From Chloroflexota bacterium (GTDB lineage: Bacteria; Chloroflexota; Limnocylindria; Limnocylindrales; CSP1-4), in assembly GCA_021789355.1 (NCBI GenBank), contig JAJYJR010000069.1:1-14799 (forward strand): DNA of 14,799 bases. The letters run 5' to 3'. Shown in pieces: positions 7,794 to 13,898 of the stretch. The number at the start of each line of letters is the position of its first letter. Within the stretch, counting starts at the first letter, position 1. The notes beneath the pieces were generated by a model, which saw only the letters and a program-made list of their open reading frames with translations, did not search any database and was not told the DNA's origin. The position numbers were made by a program, and so were the translations under genes.

Positions 7794-8347
7794 AGGTGCT
7801 GGTTGCATACGCGAGCAAGTACGGGGCGACGCGGGAGATCGCGGAGCGCCTCGCCAATCGACTGCAGGCCGCCGGGCTCGAGACGGAGGTGCACCCGGTG
7901 ACGACGGCGAGCGATATCTCCGGGTACGGCGCCTTCGTGATCGGTAGCGCGGCCTACCTCAGTCACTGGCTCAACGACGCCACCGCGTACGTGCGAGGCA
8001 ATGGCGCCACGCTCGCGAGCCATCCAACGTGGCTCTTCGGTAGCGGCCCGCTGGGGACCGAGCCGATCGACGCCCAGGGCCGTGATCTTCGGCTCGCGGC
8101 GGAGCCCAGGGAGTTCGCCGAATTCAAGGAGACGATCAAGCCGATCGGGACCCGCGTCTTCTTCGGCGCCCTGGATCCGGGCGGGCTCGGTTTCCGGGAC
8201 CGCGCGATGCGGGCGCTGCCGGCCGGGCGGGCGCTGCTTCCCGAGGGCGACTTCCGCGACTGGCCCGACATCGATGCCTGGGCGGCCGGCATCGCGGTGG
8301 AGCTCACGGCAGCGCCGGCTGGCCTACCAACCCAGACGTCAAGCTAG
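7790..8347 (+). CDS. Flavodoxin-domain protein (HemG-like group)
   Basis: This 185-residue protein has a flavodoxin fold. The FMN phosphate-binding loop is at the N-terminus (VAYASKYGATREIAERLA, residues 4-21), followed by a beta strand and a conserved GSAAYLSHWLNDATAYV segment. The later FGSGPLG and KPIGTRVFFGALDPGGLGF motifs resemble the protoporphyrinogen-dehydrogenase-like (HemG) flavodoxins annotated in many actinobacteria. Such proteins carry electrons or oxidise a substrate through bound FMN; the substrate here is unknown. AAGGAG (7776-7781) lies 8 nt before the ATG, and the start overlaps the previous stop by 4 nt. The stop at 8345-8347 touches the AGGAGG of the next gene, so the operon is tight. 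It fills the slot taken by the Ddn-like protein in module 1. Confidence 0.88.
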   Translation: MKVLVAYASKYGATREIAERLANRLQAAGLETEVHPVTTASDISGYGAFVIGSAAYLSHWLNDATAYVRGNGATLASHPTWLFGSGPLGTEPIDAQGRDLRLAAEPREFAEFKETIKPIGTRVFFGALDPGGLGFRDRAMRALPAGRALLPEGDFRDWPDIDAWAAGIAVELTAAPAGLPTQTSS

Positions 8348-8356
8348 GAGGCAGTC

Positions 8357-9043
8357 ATGCACGCAATCGAGGCGGCCGCAACCCAAAGCGCCGCGGCGAA
8401 GCTGAGCACGGGCGCCTACGGCGCGACCCGGATCGTCGTCTCGATGTTCGGTGCGCTGGTGGCCTTCGCCGGCGTCGAGCACGGGCTCGGAGAGGTCCTC
8501 CAGGGTCCCGTGGCCCCCGGCGGGCTCGCGATCGAGTCGTGGCCGGACGTCAAGGCCTTCGACATCCTGGCCGGCGAACCGGCGATGACGGTGATCCCGA
8601 ACCTGCTGGTGACCGGCGTGCTGGCAGTGATCGTGGCGCTCGCGGTTGGGATCTGGTCCGTCAGATTCGTGGAGCGCCGGGACGGTGGCCCGGTCTTGAT
8701 CGGCCTGTCGGTGCTTCTCCTCCTCGTCGGCGGCGGCGTTGCCCCTGCGCTGATGGGCATCATCCTCGGCATCGCCGCGACGAGGATTGGCGCCGTCTCC
8801 CGCCGACCGGTGGGCGTCGTCGCGAGGGCGATGGGACGCGCCTGGCCGTGGGCCCTGGGAGTCGGCGTGCTCGGCTACCTGGGATTGTTTCCGGGCCTCG
8901 TCGTGGCGAGCTGGCTCATTGGCGTCAGCGACCAGAACCTCGTGCTCGCGCTCTCGGCGGTGGCGTTCGCGGCGCTCCTGTTGGCGCCAGTGGCCGCCCG
9001 AGCACACGATCGTGCCCATGTCCGCGGAGCGATCGTGTCGTGA
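8357..9043 (+). CDS. Multi-pass membrane protein, function unknown
   Basis: This 228-residue protein has a short polar N-terminus (about 22 residues) and then about five membrane helices: IVVSMFGALVAFAGVEHGLG, VIPNLLVTGVLAVIVALAVG, PVLIGLSVLLLLVGGGVAPA plus the following glycine-rich helix, WALGVGVLGYLGLFPGLVVA and LVLALSAVAFAALLLAPVAA. Between helices 1 and 2 is a conserved-looking periplasmic-type loop (SWPDVKAFDILAGEPAMT). I recall Chloroflexota hypothetical proteins with the same GEVLQG..SWP..GEPAMTVIPN pattern, none with a known role. AGGAGG (8346-8351) fixes the ATG at 8357. The gene follows the flavodoxin-like gene by 9 nt and is followed by tandem hairpins and a truncated membrane-protein gene. 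Confidence 0.85.
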   Translation: MHAIEAAATQSAAAKLSTGAYGATRIVVSMFGALVAFAGVEHGLGEVLQGPVAPGGLAIESWPDVKAFDILAGEPAMTVIPNLLVTGVLAVIVALAVGIWSVRFVERRDGGPVLIGLSVLLLLVGGGVAPALMGIILGIAATRIGAVSRRPVGVVARAMGRAWPWALGVGVLGYLGLFPGLVVASWLIGVSDQNLVLALSAVAFAALLLAPVAARAHDRAHVRGAIVS

Positions 9044-9060
9044 CACGACCGAAGCGTGTC
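9004..9060 (+). terminator. Two consecutive stem-loops at the end of the 8357-9043 gene
   Basis: ACACGATCG (9004-9012) pairs with CGATCGTGT (9030-9038), a perfect 9-bp stem. GACACG (9042-9047) pairs with CGTGTC (9055-9060), a perfect 6-bp stem with a 7-nt loop. CGTGTC (9034-9039) could instead pair with GACACG (9042-9047), so the two folds can compete. They straddle the stop codon at 9041-9043. No T-run follows; a role in termination, attenuation or mRNA end protection is inferred. Confidence 0.4.
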
Positions 9061-9156
9061 CATGGCGACGCAACCACGATCGGGAAAGCCATGCGAGCGA
9101 GCTGGCTCTGGGTTTCCCCTGACTCCGCGACACCCACCTGAGGAGGAAGGTCTACG

Positions 9157-9337
9157 ATGCGCCCCTGGCTGCGCTATCTGATCGCGCTCGTCGTCGGTGC
9201 GCATGGCTCCGTGTACCTCCGGGTCGAGCAGTTCGTGCCAGGCCAGCTGGAGGCCTGGCAGGGGTCGACGCTGCTCGGCGGCGTCATTGGCAGCGAGGTG
9301 TTGCCGGCAGGTGGCCAGGGCCCCGCCGTGACGGCGC
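9157..9337 (+). pseudogene. Truncated membrane-protein gene, N-terminal part only
   Basis: A strong AGGAGGAAGG (9141-9150) precedes an ATG that starts MRPWLRYLIALVVGAHGSVY, a short basic end and one membrane helix, then VEQFVPGQLEAWQGSTLLGG. This looks like the start of a small multi-helix membrane protein similar in style to the one at 2466, but after about 50-60 residues the frame simply continues antisense through the PIN-toxin gene and becomes Arg/Pro/Gly-rich. The expected further helices are absent. The coding signal therefore ends near 9300-9337, where the toxin gene's stop lies (9338-9340). I infer that arrival of the toxin-antitoxin segment, or a deletion beside it, removed the rest. 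The exact junction cannot be fixed by eye. Confidence 0.65.
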
Positions 9338-9751
9338 TCACGCGCCGGGCGACACCGTCCGCAGGCCGGCCAGCCGGGCGGCCGCCGCCTGGCGCTCGTC
9401 GTAGCTCACGAAGCCGTCGAGGGGCACGAGGCCAACGGCGGCCGCGACGTGGATCGCGTCCAGCGCACGGAGTGCCGGCTCGGCGAGGGCCCCGGCCACC
9501 AGGAGCAGTGCCCGGTCGAGCGGCTGGAGCGCGACCGCGTCGAGGACCTCTCCGGCGCGGTCCATCAGGACGTCCAGCCCCAGCCGCGGGTCGCTTGCGG
9601 CGGCGCGCCGGATGGCGCGCGGGACCTCGGTCAGCACAAGTTCGCACGAGACGATGTCGGCATCGGCCAGGAACGCGCGCAGCGCCGTGCTCTCGGGCTC
9701 GTCGCGCACCAGCTTTACCAGCGCCGACGCGTCGGCGTAGAAGAGCGCCAC
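9338..9751 (-). CDS. vapC: PIN-domain ribonuclease toxin (VapC family)
   Basis: This 137-residue PIN-domain protein has the four acidic residues of the metal-dependent RNase site in the usual places: D7 in YADASALVKL, E42 in LVLTEVPRAIRR, D98 in LRALDAIHVAAA and D118 in VSYDERQAAAA. Length and layout match VapC toxins, which cleave RNA (often tRNA or rRNA) when their antitoxin is degraded. Translation starts at GTG (complement of 9749-9751), only 3 nt after the antitoxin stop, so the pair is an operon. The gene lies opposite to all its neighbours and sits where a membrane-protein gene on the other strand is cut short. All catalytic acids are intact, so it is probably active. The RNA target is unknown. 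Confidence 0.93.
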   Translation of the reverse strand: MALFYADASALVKLVRDEPESTALRAFLADADIVSCELVLTEVPRAIRRAAASDPRLGLDVLMDRAGEVLDAVALQPLDRALLLVAGALAEPALRALDAIHVAAAVGLVPLDGFVSYDERQAAAARLAGLRTVSPGA

Positions 9752-9754
9752 GCC

Positions 9755-10027
9755 TCAGCGCTCGCCGCGGATCTCGTCCAGGGCGCGGCTCAGCGCGTGG
9801 GGGTCGCCTTCCATCGGCAATGGCGCCGGCAGCCCACGACGGGCCGGGCGGGCGACCCGCCCCGCGGCGATGAGCCGGTCCAGCGCGGCGCCCGTGCTGG
9901 GGGCCGGGCCGATCTCGGCGACCGGCCGGTTGCGGTCAGTCACCAGCAGTCGCTCGCCACCCTCGACGCGCCGCAGGTAGCGGCTCAGATTCTGGCGCAG
10001 CTCGGCAACGCCGACCGTCCTGTCCAT
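9755..10027 (-). CDS. vapB: Phd/YefM-type antitoxin
   Basis: This 90-residue antitoxin has an N-terminal Phd/YefM DNA-binding domain: VGVAELRQNLSRYLRRV (about 5-21), GERLLVTDRNRPVAEIGP (about 24-41). A flexible Ala/Pro/Arg-rich tail ends in HALSRALDEIRGER, which would wrap the toxin. It neutralises the PIN toxin encoded 3 nt downstream and represses its own promoter. The ATG at 10027 starts MDRTVGVAEL, the family's normal N-terminus. An in-frame ATG at 10033 or GTG at 10051 would lengthen it by 2 or 8 residues, but would put the TGTACA operator and the likely -10 inside the gene. No Shine-Dalgarno precedes the ATG, which fits leaderless expression. Confidence 0.9.
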   Translation of the reverse strand: MDRTVGVAELRQNLSRYLRRVEGGERLLVTDRNRPVAEIGPAPSTGAALDRLIAAGRVARPARRGLPAPLPMEGDPHALSRALDEIRGER

Positions 10028-10040
10028 GTACATAAATGTA
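10026..10040 (-). promoter_or_regulatory. Antitoxin-toxin promoter with TGTACA operator core
   Basis: On the minus strand the sequence reads TACATTTATGTACATGG. TACATT (complement of 10035-10040) is a TANNNT-type -10 whose end is exactly 7 nt before the ATG at 10027. ATGTACAT (10026-10033) is a perfect 8-bp palindrome containing TGTACA, the hexamer core known from YefM-YoeB operators. Binding there would cover both the transcription start and the start codon. The -35 is not recognisable. Confidence 0.6.
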
Positions 10041-10210
10041 GCACATCGCACATTCTCATGCCGGTCCTTTCACTGGCGGCTCTGGGGGCCTCGCAGGCCT
10101 CCACGGCGGAGGCAGTTTCCAGAACTTGCCGACGGAGCTTGTGTACTCGTACCGCTACAGCTTCGAACCCTGATCGCCCGCGTCGGCCTCAACGGCCGAC
10201 CGAGGCGAGC

Positions 10211-10244
10211 CATGCCCCGGCCCGGGCTACCCCGCCGGGGCATG
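10211..10244. repeat. Perfect 11-bp inverted repeat
   Basis: CATGCCCCGGC (10211-10221) and GCCGGGGCATG (10234-10244) are exact reverse complements with a 12-nt spacer. No T-run follows on either strand and no same-strand gene ends just before it, so it is not an obvious terminator of a known gene. It lies about 40 nt before another long hairpin. Confidence 0.7.
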
Positions 10245-10282
10245 CGTGCAGTTCACGCGGCGACGCAGCCGACGTCTGACGA

Positions 10283-10331
10283 GGGAGGTTGGTCGGGGCG
10301 AGAGGCATTGCCCCGCGACCACCGACCTCCC
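10283..10331. repeat. Long imperfect stem-loop just before the PaaK-like gene
   Basis: GGGAGGT (10283-10289), TGGTC (10290-10294) and GGGGC (10295-10299) pair with GCCCC (10310-10314), GACCA (10317-10321) and ACCTCCC (10325-10331). That gives 17 base pairs with 2-nt and 3-nt bulges on the right side and a 10-nt loop. It ends 4 nt before a possible ATG at 10336. It could be an mRNA leader structure or part of a non-coding RNA. Confidence 0.6.
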
Positions 10332-10335
10332 CGTC

Positions 10336-11906
10336 ATGATGCGGCTCGCCGAGCCGCCCGAGCCCTGCGAGTGGCTCCTGAGCGCCCGACGCGGGCGCGT
10401 CGCCGGGCTGGCGGATCCTACGGCCGCTGCTGGCGGAGCCTGGCGCGGCCCGAGTCAGACGAATGGCGTCCGGCCGGCGACCCTCACCTTCGCGAAGCGC
10501 CGATCGTCATGGCACGCCGGGCGCTTGGCGGAAATCGATCCGCGTCTCTTCAGGCTGGCCGACCTCCCGCGCATCCCGGTCATGACGAAGGCCGACCTGA
10601 TGGCGAACTGGGATCGCATCGTGACGGACAGGCGGCTGTCGCTGCGGATGGTCGAGGCGACCCTCGCGCCCGGGCCGACGCGTACCTCCTCGGCGAGTTC
10701 CGGGTAGTCGCGTCCGGCGGATCGAGCGGGACACGCGGGGTATTCGTGTACGACTGGCGGGGCCGGGCGACGTGCTTTCTGCCGTTCCGTCAGCCGGCGC
10801 TGACCTCACTGGCGCTGCCCGGCTCGGAGGCACTGGTCTTCGCCGAGCGCCCCGCCCACCTCTCGTCGTCTCTGACGCGGACCTTCGTGGCGACATCACT
10901 CTCGTCGGGCGTGGCGAACCACTTCTTTCCCATCACCCTGCCCCTGCGCAAGATCGTGGAGGGCCTGAACAGGGCGCAGCCCGCGAAACTGAGCACGTAT
11001 CCGTCGGCGCTCAACCTTCTCGCCCGGGAAGTCGAAGCCGGGAGTCTCCGGATCGCTCCGCGAGTGGTCTTCACCACCGGCGAGCCACTCCTCCCCGAGA
11101 TCCGCGCACGCGCGGAGCGGTGCTGGTCCGCGCCCGTGATCAACTTCTACGGTGCGTCGGAGAGCGGGGAGCTGGCCTGGGGATGCGGACAGGGCGGAGG
11201 CATGCACCTCAACGAAGACCTGCAGATCGTGGAGCCCGTGGACCGGAATGGGCACGCCGTGCCGCCGGGGACCCGTGCCAGACGTGTCTACCTGACCAAC
11301 CTGTACAACGACGTCCTCCCCCTGATCCGCTACGAGCTCCCCGATGAGCTGACGCTGCGCGACGAACCGTGCCCCTGCGGCTCCACGTTCCGCCGGATCG
11401 ACGACGTCGAGGGCAGGCTCGACGACACCTTCACCTACGGCAAGGTCATGCTGCATCCCCACATCGTGCGCTCCGCCCTGGGCGAGTTCGGCGCGGTCGT
11501 CGAATACCAGGTGCGGCAGACGCCGCGCGACCTCGACATCGACATCGTGGCCGACGGTGGCGCCTCACCGATGGCGGTCGCCGGGACCGTCGCGGCCGCG
11601 CTGACGCGCGTCGGGTTGCCGGATCCCCAGGTTCAGGTGACCGCGGTGGCGGGACTGCGGCGGAACGAGGCCTCGGGCAAGCTCACGCGCTTCGTGCCGC
11701 TCACGCGACAGGCGCTCCACCCGGGACCAGGCGGTACCCCTGGGAACCGCTGCGGCCGCGCACCGTGCCATGCTGTGCGACTGCGCACACTCGTTCGTCC
11801 CAGAGGGGGGAGCAGGTCGCCCGCCCCTGGCGACTCGGCCGCGACGGCACCTCGTTCATTCAGAGGTTGCGTACCAGGCGAGCGGGTCGGTAGCTCCGCT
11901 TCGTGA
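10336..11906 (+). pseudogene. PaaK-like adenylate-forming enzyme (phenylacetate-CoA ligase family), frameshifted
   Basis: This is an AMP-binding enzyme of the PaaK group, which activates carboxylic acids with ATP. Nt 10528-10660, in one frame, encode LAEIDPRLFRLADLPRIPVM and MANWDRIVTDRRLSLRMVEA. From about 10680 the family sequence continues in the frame one base earlier: DAYLLGEFRV, the AMP-binding loop ASGGSSGTRGVFVYDW, STYPSALNLLAREVEAG, FYGASESGEL, LIRYELPDEL, the CPCG metal-site motif, then DDVEGRLDDTF and NEASGKLTRFVPL. A single-base deletion between 10660 and 10690 explains the switch. Upstream of about 10520 the protein is not recognisable, so the start at 10336 is only an in-frame ATG. 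At the C-terminus the family normally ends near RFVPL (11702), but this frame runs 66 residues further in Arg/Pro-rich sequence. It is either a decaying gene or a sequencing error. The substrate is unknown. Confidence 0.75.
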
Positions 11907-12048
11907 GCCCCGGCGTCCGTCTTGGGGGCGCTTGTTCCTGCCCAGACCGGCGAACGTCGGCGAGAACAACCGACCGTCAAGGGGCGGCCTCTGGCCTCCG
12001 CCATACCCGAGAAGACTCGAACGGCCAGCCGGTCTTTTGCATGGCGAC

Positions 12049-12054
12049 TAGACT
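12049..12054 (+). promoter_or_regulatory. Candidate -10 element for leaderless ABC operon transcription
   Basis: TAGACT (TANNNT type) ends exactly 7 nt before the ATG at 12062, and no Shine-Dalgarno lies between. This supports 12062 over the in-frame ATG at 12041 as the true start. No clear -35 is visible at 16-18 nt. Confidence 0.5.
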
Positions 12055-12061
12055 CGCCGAC

Positions 12062-13003
12062 ATGTCCGCCGGTCAGACACCGCCCGCCGCCGTCGACCTC
12101 CGTGGCGTGTCGCGGAGTTTCGGGGCCGTTCGTGCTGTCGACGCAATCGACCTGCGCCTCGAGCTCGGGGAGATCGCCGCGCTCCTGGGGCCGAACGGCG
12201 CCGGCAAGACGACGACGATCGACATGATCCTCGGACTCGGGCGGCCCGATCGGGGAACGGTCAGCGTGCTCGGCCTGTCGCCGGCCGCGGCAGTCTCGCG
12301 CGGCTTCGTCGGGGCAGTCCTGCAGACGGGCGGCCTTCTGAAGGATCTGACCGTTCGGGAGACGGTTCGCCTGACAGCGTCGCTGTACGCCGCGTCGCGG
12401 CCGGTCGACGAGGTGCTCGAGCGGGCGGGCATCGCCCACCTCGGAGGACGGCTCGTTGGCAGCTGCTCGGGCGGCGAGCAGCAGCGGCTTCGTTTTGCCC
12501 TCGCGCTGCTGCCGGACCCGGCGCTCATGGCCCTCGACGAGCCGACCGCGGGCATGGACGTCGAGGGCCGCCGCGACTTCTGGTCGGCCATCAGGCGCGA
12601 CGCCGAGCGCGGTCGAACGGTCCTCTTCGCGACCCACTATCTCGAGGAGGCAGATGCCTACGCCGATCGGGTCATCCTGCTGCGGCAGGGCCGGATCGTG
12701 GCGGACGGTACGGCTGCGGAGGTCCGGAGCCTCTCGGCGGGCCGGTCCGTGCAGGCGACGTTGCCTGGAGCGGACAGGGCGACGCTGGCGGGCCTGCCGG
12801 GCGTCCGCTCGGTCGAGTTGCGCGGCGATCGGGTGATCATGCAGACGATGGATTCGGACGCCGTCGCACGGTTCCTGTTGACGTCGACGCCTGCCCGCGA
12901 CGTCGAGATCGTCACGCACAATCTCGAGGACGCCTTCCTGGCACTGACGAGCGACGACGGCGAGTCCGCCGGGCGGGGCGTCTCGGAGGCGCAGGTCGCA
13001 TGA
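12062..13003 (+). CDS. ABC transporter ATP-binding protein (ABC-2 / drug-type exporter)
   Basis: This 313-residue nucleotide-binding subunit is of the DrrA/NatA/YvfR type. Motifs are intact: Walker A GPNGAGKTTT (43-52), Q-loop region AVLQTGGLLKDLTV (about 83-96), signature SCSGGEQQRLRFALAL (134-149), Walker B LMALDEPTAGMD (D159, E160) and H-loop FATHYLEEAD (H192). After the core is a C-terminal domain of about 100 residues, usual in this group. It binds and hydrolyses ATP to power the permease encoded next. Its stop overlaps the permease start by 4 nt. The ATG at 12062 is preferred because TAGACT lies 7 nt upstream; an ATG at 12041 would add seven residues (MATRLAD). The exported substrate is not evident. 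Confidence 0.93.
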   Translation: MSAGQTPPAAVDLRGVSRSFGAVRAVDAIDLRLELGEIAALLGPNGAGKTTTIDMILGLGRPDRGTVSVLGLSPAAAVSRGFVGAVLQTGGLLKDLTVRETVRLTASLYAASRPVDEVLERAGIAHLGGRLVGSCSGGEQQRLRFALALLPDPALMALDEPTAGMDVEGRRDFWSAIRRDAERGRTVLFATHYLEEADAYADRVILLRQGRIVADGTAAEVRSLSAGRSVQATLPGADRATLAGLPGVRSVELRGDRVIMQTMDSDAVARFLLTSTPARDVEIVTHNLEDAFLALTSDDGESAGRGVSEAQVA

Positions 13004-13797
13004 ACCCACAGGCTTCGTCGGCGGCGAGCTCCCTCGAAGCGCGGCGAGCGCCGGCGCTCGGCGGCTTCAATCTCACGCTCCTGACGATCGAGGTCCGGCG
13101 TCTGCTGCGCAATCGGCGCACGGTCGTCCTCACGCTGGTTTTTCCGATCATCCTGTTCCTGCTGTTCCGTTCGAACAAGCGGCTGGTGGCCGTGCAGGGA
13201 GCGGAGCTGACCGCGGCCACGACGATGATCGGTATCGCGGTGTACGGCGCGATGCTGGCGGCCACCTCGGGCGGCGCCATGGTCTCGATCGAACGGGCGC
13301 TCGGTTGGAGCCGGCAGCTGCGGGTGACGCCACTGCGGCCGGCGGCGTACGTCGGCGTCAAGATCGCGACGGCGATGCTGCTGGGCCTTGTCTCCGTGGT
13401 GGTGATCTACGGTGCGGGAGCGATCGACGGCGTGGCCATGAGCCCCTCGACCTGGGTGGCGACGGGGATCCTTGCCTGGGCCGCCTCGGTCGTCTTCGCC
13501 GCATTCGGGCTGTTCATGGGCTACCTGCTGCCGGCGGAGAACGTCATGCAGGTCATCGGCTTCGTGCTTGCCATCCTCAGCGTGCTCGGCGGCCTCTTCT
13601 TCCCGGTGAGTACCCTGCCGTCGGCGATGCAGACGATCGCCCCGTACACGCCGACCTACGGCGTCGCCGCGATCGCCCGGTTCCCGTTGGTCGGTGGAGC
13701 CTTCGATCCGACTTGGCTTGTGGGCATGATCGGGTGGACGGTGCTGTTTGCGGGCGGAGCGATGTTGTTCTTCCGGCGAGACACGCGGCGGGTCTGA
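13000..13797 (+). CDS. ABC-2 type permease subunit
   Basis: This 265-residue permease has about six helices. A polar N-terminus leads to LLTIEVRRLLRNRRTVVLTL, the amphipathic entry to helix 1 typical of ABC-2 exporters, then FPIILFLLF. A long loop carries MVSIERALGWSRQLRVTPLR, the usual coupling-type segment before helix 3. Later helices include AMLLGLVSVVVIYGAGAI, WAASVVFAAFGLFMGYLLP and MQVIGFVLAILSVLGGLFFP. The final part is PSAMQTIAPYTPTYGVAAIAR and a last helix ending in FFRRDTRRV. It overlaps the ATPase gene by ATGA and has GGAGG at 12985-12989. The pair resembles the YvfR-YvfS/DesKR-linked exporters, which are normally followed by a histidine kinase and response regulator. Here those are missing and a transposase remnant follows. 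Confidence 0.92.
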   Translation: MNPQASSAASSLEARRAPALGGFNLTLLTIEVRRLLRNRRTVVLTLVFPIILFLLFRSNKRLVAVQGAELTAATTMIGIAVYGAMLAATSGGAMVSIERALGWSRQLRVTPLRPAAYVGVKIATAMLLGLVSVVVIYGAGAIDGVAMSPSTWVATGILAWAASVVFAAFGLFMGYLLPAENVMQVIGFVLAILSVLGGLFFPVSTLPSAMQTIAPYTPTYGVAAIARFPLVGGAFDPTWLVGMIGWTVLFAGGAMLFFRRDTRRV

Positions 13798-13822
13798 AGC
13801 CCCGTCGGTCGCAGCGCCCAGA

Positions 13823-13838
13823 CCGCTCCGCGGAGCGG
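13823..13838 (+). terminator. Perfect 16-bp palindrome after the ABC operon
   Basis: CCGCTCCGCGGAGCGG is an exact palindrome located 25 nt after the permease stop. As RNA it would form a 6-bp stem with a 4-nt loop. No T-run follows, so a terminator role is tentative; it could equally be a binding site. Confidence 0.4.
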
Positions 13839-13898
13839 CTGACTTGCCACACACCTGCACCGCCAGTCGTGTGATCGCACCAGCACAGAGGCAATCCG

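Larger units (their letters stand above)
10052..10335. other. Hairpin-dense interval with no convincing intact gene
   Basis: This is about 284 nt between the antitoxin gene and the PaaK-like gene. No reading frame here resembles a complete protein. Inverted repeats are frequent: GGCCT/AGGCC (10087-10099), which competes with GCCTCC/GGAGGC (10097-10113); GGCAGTT/AACtTGCC (10111-10130); GTCGGCC/GGCCGAC (10182-10200); and the two larger ones listed separately. A short frame (10042-10173) ends in NLPTELVYSYRYSFEP, which looks protein-like and may be the tail of a lost gene. A structured RNA, recombination debris or plain high-GC folding are all possible. Confidence 0.4.

Noticed and set aside
9338..9873. 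Plus-strand continuation of the 9157 frame as a 238-residue protein
   Set aside because: From about 9338 it is the antisense of the PIN toxin, whose catalytic acids are all in place; the plus-strand product is Arg/Pro-rich noise.
10150..10180. Possible tRNA T-loop (TTCGAACCC near 10162-10170)
   Set aside because: The flanking bases do not form a T-stem on either strand and no acceptor or anticodon arm can be built.
10026..10500. Plus-strand frame upstream of the PaaK-like domain as its N-terminus
   Set aside because: This frame gives Arg/Pro-rich sequence without family similarity; the neighbouring frame carries the recognisable segment from about 10528.
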